The notes beneath the pieces were generated by a model. That model saw only the letters and a program-made list of their open reading frames with translations. It searched no databases and was not told the DNA's origin. Below are positions 22,301-32,100 of a stretch of DNA of 64,000 nucleotides, one piece after another. The stretch is from Semisulcospira habei (Eukaryota; Mollusca; Gastropoda; Semisulcospiridae). The position numbers and the translations under genes are program-made. Position 1 is the stretch's first letter. The number at the start of each line of letters is the position of its first letter. The stretch covers positions 26,402,009-26,466,008 of the forward strand of contig BTPG01000008.1 in assembly GCA_036245525.1 (NCBI GenBank). Direction: 5' to 3'.

Positions 22301-25300
22301 TAAGAAGAAACCCGGCCCATGTCAAGGGTCCGTGTAGCAAACCCCTGCTTATATTGTGTTTCGGATTAAACCCTTTAATGCCGGGATGAGGCGAACGCCA
22401 CCCAGCTGCAAGAGACATTGACATCTCTTGATATTCCTGTTTCCCATAGTATCTTTACCTATTTTGCTGTAACACAGTATAGACGTGTACGTGTATGTTT
22501 GGGTCCCATTGACATCCGTGTAAAATGTCGGTCAGTGTTTAAGCGCGGACAGCGAAGGGGTTAATGTTATCTTTTGCCCTCACCTCGTCTACTTGGTCGC
22601 GCGCCCTGTTGAAGCTGTCCCGTATTTTGATCATGGCGGCGTTGAAATACTCCTCCCCATAGTCCTCCTTAATGTCCGTGGGGGTTTGTGACCACGACCG
22701 CAGGTTGGAGTCGATGTAAGGATCGGCCACTGCTATATTGGTCCTGATGAGCAGGAAAAAAAACAACAAAAAAACAACCAAAAGTGGTCGTGAGATAACC
22801 AATACATTTTGTATGCAGGTACAACGATTTGTTTATTGTGAATTACCTGTAAAATCAAATCAAACTGTCCACATCATTAGATTCAGTACATGCAATATTT
22901 CAACCAGTTTATGGGACCCTTTAACGCTGCAATAAAAACAAACAGTATTTGACTAGAGCACAGAGGCAAAGTGTTCCAGAAGTTCACTAAATTTCTGTAT
23001 TACTAGCCGTTATCACGGGTGTGTATTTGCCAGCACCCAAAGCGTTCTTTTTTTCAGTTTAAGGGTTTACTACACTATAAGCACATTTCTCCAGATGCCG
23101 AAACAGCACAAGATAGTAAATGACAGTATTATTTTACTATCTTGTGCTATTTCGGTATTTGGAGAAATGCGCTTATAGTGTAGTAAACCCTTTCACTGCC
23201 AAACAAAATGAATGCTTTCGGATGTTAAATTCAGAATTGATGTTCGTCTGTGTCTTAATTTAGTTAACTTTGGAAAAGTTAAGACTCTACGCATGTATAC
23301 AAAAGATATCTCCGTTGACGAGGCGAAAATTCCCCCCCCCCTCCACACCCCAACCCCCCTCTGTGCATCTGTGCATGCAACCATCAGGACTGTTCACTGT
23401 ACCAGTGGGCATCGTGGCTGCACAGACAAGGGGGCGAACCCCTTTACTGCCGGTGGACGAAAAACTATGTTTTTGAAAGCAGGGCACACTGAACTCCGAA
23501 CAATCCCATCATGCTCGGGAACACGGATGTGAATAGGGTCAGTAAGAGGCAAAGAACCCCATTAGCCCCCGCATATGCGGGGGCTAATGGGGTTCTTTGC
23601 CTCTTGCAGTTAGCTGGTGTTCGCATTTTTTCCGCCAGTGAAGGGCGTTAAAGCCTCTGTACATCTAATGACATGTATATTGACGAACAAAAGAAATGCT
23701 GCATTTTTTTAAAACCAAAAATGTCGCATTTCGTTTGCTCGTCAGAACATTTTGCGACGTTCTTGGAACCATCGGAAACACATTGGTCTTTCCGATCACT
23801 TGCAAGGGCGGCAAAATCCCATTTCCCGTTTCCCGGGGCAAGATAAAATATCGCCCGGAAAGTTAAATTCTAAAGGCAGCTTCCCCGCGGGAAAGATTAA
23901 AAAAATAAATAAATAAATAAAATAAAATTTACAAAACGCGATCGCAAGACTCGAAACATGCAGACAGTTGACTTCGCCAGCTGCTAAATCTGTCGTCTTG
24001 TTGGCGACCAACAGTGCTGAAACTTCCACACGAACAGACACATGGTAGTGTACATTATACTGATTTCTGCTTGCAATTTGCGGGCAAGATAATATTTGTG
24101 CGGGAAAGATGAAAATGACATGTTTCCTTGCCCGGGGAAAGATGATAATTAAAAAATTTGGCCACCCCTGCGATGGTTCCAAAAATGTAACATTTCTTTT
24201 GCTCGTCAGTATATTTATACGGGTAAGCCTCACTTGTACAGCCCGGGTTCTATGGAGATGACAGAAACGTCGAACTTGGCCATCTCCTGCCTCAGAGCGT
24301 CGGAAAATGCCACGACAGCTTTCTTCGACATGGAGTAGGCCGCGTACATGGGAAGCGTCAGTCGACCTGTAGAGTACGAATAGAATACGTCAGTCTACGT
24401 CATTACATCAGTCAATCAGACGTTCGGCGGAAAAGACGCGTAGTTACGCGTCTTTTTCACCGAGCGGTATCGTCAGTGCCGGGAACTTCAATCAAATGAT
24501 TAATTTGACATTCTTATGGCAACTAGAAGGTAATACTTATTGCTCAGTCTCAACAGCAAACGTGACTGAGCCCACCAAGATCGAAATTCCAAGAGACAGT
24601 TCAAGGGCGGTTTTTATTCTGACGCGGTAATGTTCTGCCGGAATGACTGACCGAGTCTGCACGGTTTTAAACATGCCGCCTTGCGCAACTGCGACGTTGA
24701 TGACGCGACCCTTGGAGTACCTGAGGCGCGGCAGGAAAGCTTACAATGCACTGCGCGGCAGCACTAAATTGTAATATGTACCCTCTCCATAAAGTTAGTT
24801 TTCCTTCTTTGACACATAAATTGATATATTGTATGATAACAAGCAAATTAATATTCATGAACTTGCTCGACATACTTTCCTTCCCAAAATCCCTTGCCGC
24901 GCGCCAAGAAGACTCGATCTTGATGATACTTGTATTTTTCAAAACGAAAACGCGAAATATTTTCACACTGCAACATTAACAAGCTCCGTATGTGTAGTAG
25001 TAATGAAACGCTGCTTAGTGTGTGCGGACGCTCGAAATTTATATCCTATACACACACACGAACGGAGTCTGAACAGACGCCCAGTCGCTGCACTGACTAG
25101 TGAAATTGACGAGATTGATGATGTCAGCTGGCGATATCGACAACCTGAGAACAGAACTAAATAAACAAACCTGCTGGCATTTTCCGCAATTATGCGTGAT
25201 CTATTTACAAGTAGAATTGACTCAGTAATACGCACGGTTATACAAAGCACCGATGTCTTCAAAGTCAGACGAAATCTACGCTCTGAGTTGACAGCGTTCT

Positions 25301-28300
25301 GCAGTCGTCTGCCCTTAATGTGCTTTGTCTAAACACCGCAATCAGTCGCAAAATGAATGACGCGAGGCACAGTTTTGTTTTGGACTGGGTACATAAATTA
25401 TATTGAGCAACATTTTGCTGGATATAGTGATGATAACCGACAGATGTGATTACTTGACCCGAATAAAAATGTCCTCGTCTTACGACTCGGATACTGATTT
25501 TGACTAAGGTCTTGTGATCACATCTACGTGTTATCGGCACTATATCAAGCAATATATTGCTCAATAATATAATATAATATAATATAATATAATATAATAT
25601 AATATAATATAATATAATATAATATAATATAATATAATAATGGTCAAAACTTAAGGGTCACTTTTTATCGCAGACGCACTGACAACACCACACAAATAAT
25701 GTAACAATACTTGGAGTCAGTACTTTGCTAATTTATTCAGTAACAATTTCATTTAAGTTTTGGGTAAATCAAGCAATTGTAACAACAGCAGTACGTTAGA
25801 ATGTGCACCCACCCCTCATTAAAAAAGTTACACAAGAATTGGTCCAGTCAGTAGCGAGTGTACCCACCGTTTGCAGCCAAGCATTCAATGCAGCGTTGAC
25901 GTATGGAGTTCACCAGGATTCGGAGAACATGTTGTGGGATCGCTTCCCACTCTTGATGCAGGAACTGACAGCTGGGGGACGCCTTGAGGTGGGGGTGGTT
26001 GCTGACTACACGTTGCCCCAGCACGTCCCAGAGGTGCTCGATGGGAGCATGATCAGGTGAACGAGCTGGCCACTCCATCCTCACGATGCTCCGTTGCTCA
26101 AGGTACTCATCCACCACACAGGCGCGATGAGGTCGAGGCGTTGTCGTCCTGCAGAATATCATTGTCGCCTATGGGTTGGAAAGCTGGCTGGATGAGGGGC
26201 TGCACAATCTCGTCCCGATAGCGCAGTCCAGTCAGGGTGCCTCGGGTGACGTGGAGGGGGGTCCTGCCTTCCCTGCTGAAGCATGCCCAGACCATGACTG
26301 AGCCTCCTCCGTAGCGATCCACCTCTTGGACGCATCCATCCGTGAATCGCTCGCCCTGGCATCTTCAGTCCCTCACCCTGCCGTCGTTGAAGGACATAGT
26401 AAACCGTGACTCATCAGCAAACAGAACCTGAGTCCACTGGAGTCTGTTCCACCTCACATGTTGACGACACCGGACAACCCGGGCTCTGCGATGAGCTGGA
26501 GTGAGGGGTATTCTCACTGCTGCTCTGCATGAAGCCAGGCCAATTTCGCGCAGACGTCGGCAGACTGTGCTTCTGCTGACGTTAACCTTTGCAGCTTGCA
26601 TCAGTGGACGTCGCAGAGTGGTTGACGTGACAGTCGCCCAGAGCCGCCACACAGAGGTATCTGTTCTCCCTTCTGCTGGTGCAGCGCGGGCGTCCTGAGC
26701 AGGGTTGTCAGTCTGCCCTTCCAGTTTCTTGGAATCGTGCCAGCAGCCTCTGGATCACGAATGGGACACCCCAAGACGTCTTCCAACTTCTCGTCCGGAA
26801 ATTCCATCCTGCAGCCATGCTAGCGCCCGGCCTTGATCTACTGGCGTTAGGCTTCGTCGAGGTGGCATGGTTAGGAAAGTGACAATTATGCCCCTACTGT
26901 ACTGATATTTTTAGCGAAACAGAAGTGCTCAGTGTTCACGACTGACCCCTTTAGCACGTGCATCAGGACTTTACCGAGTTTTTCCACCTGCCTGCCTTTG
27001 GTACGCTTGACAATATCGCACAGCTTTTCACAAAACCTGACGACGTTTCATGTGCATTTGACACGTTCGCGGAAATTGATGAATTGTTGTCTATTGTTCC
27101 CTGTACAGTGAACTGTCTAAGGCCAACTTTTAACCCATTTGGATCGAAAGAACATTGTATTTTATTAGCGTACTTGCGACGATAAACAATGACACAAAAG
27201 GTAGGGTGGACCTTAAGTTTTGACCATTAGTATATAATATAATATAATGTCATTGTATTTTATTAGCGTACTTGCGACGATAAACAATGACACAAAAGGT
27301 AGGGTGGACCTTAAGTTTTGACCATTAGTATATAATATAATATAATGTCAGTGTTTGTACATATGAGGGCTCATGTACTTGTTAGACTGGCAACGTTGAT
27401 GACTCGTCCTTCGGAGTACCAGGCCTTAGTGACGCTAACAATACGCTGTACAATATAAACAATACACTAATGAAAGTACCTGCTAGACTGGCGACATTGA
27501 TGACGCGTCCGTTGGAGTGCCTGAGGAGCGGCAGGAAGGCCTTGGTGACGCGGACCACGCCCAGCACGTTGACGTCCAGGATTCTCTGGAACTGGTCCAC
27601 GGAGCACCATTCGATCTCACACACCAGCCCCACGCCCGCGTTGTTCACCACCGCCCACAGCTCTGGAATATGACGTTCACGATGATTAAAGACACGATCC
27701 ATAAACCCATTCCATTTTGACACACCCATTGCTTGAAATAAATTTGACTAATAGTTCACGGGTGGTGCCAGAATAGCTTGGCGCCTGAAGCGCCAAGCTA
27801 TTCTGTCACCACCCTTGAACTGAAACAGTTAATCTATTTTCTAATCTGTAATGCAGCCTTGATAGGATGATATGCAAATTTTACAAAATCAGCCTCAGGA
27901 TGTAATGGCTTAAGTCGGGCGCAGCCTTGGGATTCAGTAATTTCACGCCAAAGTGACCTAGCCGTCCAGGTTACATGGCTTTAGAGTCAGTTGTGTCAGC
28001 AAGAGGCAGAGGTCCCCACGAGCCCGCGCAACTGCGGGGGCTCAAGAGGATGCTGTGTCTCTTGAGGCTAGATCTTGTTCACTTTTTCTTGGTACTGAAG
28101 GGGTTACTTGTAATCACAAGAAATTCGAATTAGCTGGAATAATCACGATCCCAAACGATGAGTACAGATCTAAAGGTCTGAAATCAAAGACAGCTCCACA
28201 TTGGGTTTCTCTCCTCTTCACAGATGACAACTATAATACAGCCATGCAGTCCTAAATCATGTGACAGCGCACAGATCAAAAACACCCACCTGCCCACCTC

Positions 28301-29057
28301 CAAATACGGTCCCTGTGTTCAAAAGGTTCTCGGGTCGACATCGGCCCCAGAACCTTTTGTGAACTGAGATTCTGCTTCATACCTGCTCCATTCAGATGCT
28401 CAGTGACGTAGTTGTGCGCGCGCTGCACTTGGAAGTCGTCCGTCACGTTGAGCGGGACCACGTGCAGGCGCGAGGAGCCCTGACTCTTCAGCTGCAGGGC
28501 GCCCTCTCTGTCAGTCTGCAGGCAGCCGGCAAACACGATGAAGCCCAGATCGTCCAGCCGCTTAGCCAGCTTCAGCCCGAACCCGCTGTCACAGCCTGAA
28601 CCAGTGTTTTAAGGTGCAGTTAGTCATTGGTTTAACGCCGTGCAAGTTACGAGGAATATGGCACGGCGTGACAATAAGAATTCAGAGTATTATTTGACGT
28701 CTGTTCACAGCTCGGTGACATTACACTATTGGACAAGAACACTGAACAACTACAATCAATCAGTCAATCAATTGATCGAGTCTGTGAGTCAGTGAGTGAG
28801 TGAGGGATGGGGGGTGGGGGAGTGAGTGGGAGGGTGGGTTAGTGGGTGGGTGGATGGATCGATGGATCAATCAATCAATCAATCAATCATAAACTGACAC
28901 ATAATTACCTGAAGTATTATATGCACAGAGTGACAATGAAGAAGAGAACTTTTGTTGTAGTCCGGATCACGCCGGTTACCTCCCTCGATCCGGAGAGGTA
29001 ACCAGTGTGGGTCCGGATGGCAATACCATCATCAGCACGCAGGGATCGCGTTTTATA

Positions 29058-29154
<97 letters not shown>

Positions 29155-32100
29155 TAGCTCCATGCGTTTGTTTGTGCGTTCTATTTTTTAACATACCTAA
29201 AATAGAAGAGCGCGCTGTTTACACACATAATTATGAGGGTTCTGGTCTGTGGGTTGGTTGTGTGTGTGCTGGTTTGTTTGTTTCGTTTTCTTTGTTTGTT
29301 TGTTTTCGTTTTTTTTTGTTGTTGTTTTTTATCCCGCTTACGGCTTACAGCCGTAAGGTCCACAATCACAGACCAGCACACACGTTACTATCCCAATGTA
29401 TTGCACATTCTTTTATTTGGTTCGTATGATATTTATCCAAAGCCATTATATAATCGGATCTTAATCACCTCAGTTACTTGAGGAAAAAAATCCGTGCACG
29501 TCATTTTTGACAGTCACGAGGAAAAGAAAATCGTAGGACCCAGAAATCAATCTGTGTGCAGGTCTGCGATTTTGGACCTTACGGCTTCCGGCCGTAAGGT
29601 CCAAAATCACAGACCTGCACACATGTATTTTCAGGAGCAACCGGCTGTGTAAGGTGATCACCATGCAATACAGTAAACAAATATTCGCAAAACATGTCAA
29701 GGGGTTTAAGGCTCAAGTCGTGGCAACGCAGACTATAAAGTAAACAGCCCTGCCTGTCGTGTGAAAAGACTGACACGGAATGCTTTGAAATCTAGACGTT
29801 CGGAAATCAGAAACCAAAATTGCACGTGTTTCGACGCCGGAAAACAGTGGATTAAAAGCCCGGACAAACACGCGATATCGCATGTTTGTACGGACTTGTA
29901 GTAGTCCGCTGTTTTCGTCAAGAGGCACGCGGTTTAACCCTTTGGCCCTTTAGCCCCAAGGTCCCATTTCTCAAATTTTGGTGGTGTTGCCTACTGACTA
30001 TGTTCCAGTTGCAGGAGATAGATTGACCATGATAATTATGGGTAGTACCAGATTAGCTTGGCGCCCGAAGGCGCCAAGCTAATCTGGCACTACCCTTAAT
30101 TATCATGGTCAATCAATCTCCTGCTGTAGGGACTTGGGGCTAAATGGGTTAAGACCACTCTGATTTTTAATGTCTATTCACTTCACCGTGCAACAGCCCT
30201 TCTACGTGAGGTGAATTTTAAATCATTCCTGCGTCAACCTTCGCCTGTGAAGAGGATTATGGAAATGAGATCCCGGATTTTGGCACAATACCAAGGTCAA
30301 GGCTACTTTACAACCTGGGATGGGTACTATTTAAAATTCTGGTTTTAAAAAAGGTCTAAAATCTTTTTTTTTAATTGTCTACTACATTTACAATTATTTC
30401 GCGCGGGCAAAAGTCTGCATAATGGTGAAAAAAAAGAAGAAGAAAAAAGAAGAAAAAAACTGTTTTCGATTTTTTTCAATGTGGGTCACCTCAAAGTGAA
30501 ATAATAAGTCTATCAGATCGCAGACAGGTATTACGCAATATAAATGCATAATTTAAAATATATGACCGTGTTTCAGCTATCAACAAAACTTTCTACACAA
30601 AAACAAGATGAGACCCACCATCCCAACGTCGTTCCTATCTCATCTTTTATGCATTTTCAGTCACACTTTTCAGCACAATACGCCTATCCCTAGATAATTA
30701 GTAGGTCAGAAAAAAAATACGAGTGCGCACAGTGCATTCAGACAGCCTTATCCGTCTTCAAAAAGCACACGTTATCATGTGTCATGAGGGCTGATGAAAA
30801 TTTATATCTTTGTTCTAGCATGGAGTGGCCTGATTTACACCACTAGTTTGAGGTAATAATACAGTGTCAACTGTGCGACTTTTTTAGTAACTCATTCCAG
30901 ACGTGCCGCCTCCGGATACGCGGCATAAACCGCGTATCCGGAGGCGGCACGTCTCGAGTGAGTTAACCCTTTGCGGGCCGGTAGCGGTTTTTGTCGCAAT
31001 GATTCCTACAGGAATCATCGCGACAAAATCCGCTACCGATACACAAAGGGTTAATTACGACGCTACCGCTGTGTTCGCGGCGTTTAAAGGGAACCCGAAG
31101 TCAACACAACACTTGAACTTTTTTGTTGTTGTAAATTAACACAACAGAACGACCTAGCAGATTAACACAACAGAATCACCTAGCAGACATAATTTTTTAA
31201 CCCATGTAGACCCCGACGCACTACAGCAGGAGATGGATCGACTATGATAATTCAGGCGCCAAGCTAATGTCACATCCCTTAAATTATCATGGTCGGTCCA
31301 TCTCCCACAATCGGTACACAGTCGTTAGGAGACACCTCCAAAACACGGCCTTGGGGTTTTAAATCGGAGCCGTAATTCAGATACACAGAGTATTTGAAAA
31401 CGCCTTTGTGACGTCATTAACTTTTCTCAACACTAGAAAAATGTAGTGATGTCACCTTTTTTTCAGAATTCTATTGTGGCCGAAGTGCCGCTCCAATATT
31501 TTTATTTATTTATTTATTTATTTATATTAGTTCTGTGGCCGAAGTGCCGCTCCAATATTTGTTTTTATTTATTATTATTATTTATTTATTGTTTGCTAGC
31601 TGATCCTCGTGTGTTACACTACAAAATAAATCACTATGTTGTATTGACTTCGAGTCCCCTTTCAGTGGTTAGTTCGGGGTTTAACGTCCACGGCACCGAA
31701 GTGATAATGCGGACGGCCCTGACGGGCGGATTATGGGGGACAGGGAAATCTATTGCCTATGTAGTACGACCTGAACACTGATCAATTCAGGCGCACTGCA
31801 ACTGTGCCACTTTGATTTACGAGGACCTTTCAACGGACATGCTATGGAACAAGCCCGTCTTGTTTCCCTGGATTGCGAGTCCATCTACCGGGGCCAGGAC
31901 GGGGACTCGAACCCACGACCCGGCGATTCCCTTCGCTCTCTTGCTCCGACGCTTAACTGCCTGAGCTATTTCGGACTCTGACCCTTTCAGTGAAAAGGTC
32001 CCTGTATTTTGGCCTGGTCCTCGCTACCCAGGGGCATTATCTACTGCCCGAGCTGGTTTCGCTACAGGATTAACTCCTATTGAAAATGCCTCCCTGATTT

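Noticed and set aside
27382..27729. Single 115-codon SDR open frame as a gene
   Set aside because: It merges exon 3, intron sequence and the relic. The splice sites at 27662 and 27480 define the true exon.
29007..29429. 140-codon frame with Tyr-Ile repeats and a hydrophobic tail
   Set aside because: Derived from the (TA)n microsatellite and a T-rich family E flank inside an SDR intron.
31860..31985. Functional tRNA gene on the minus strand
   Set aside because: The spacing between boxes and flanking body fit a SINE head, and no terminator of T residues follows the B-box region.
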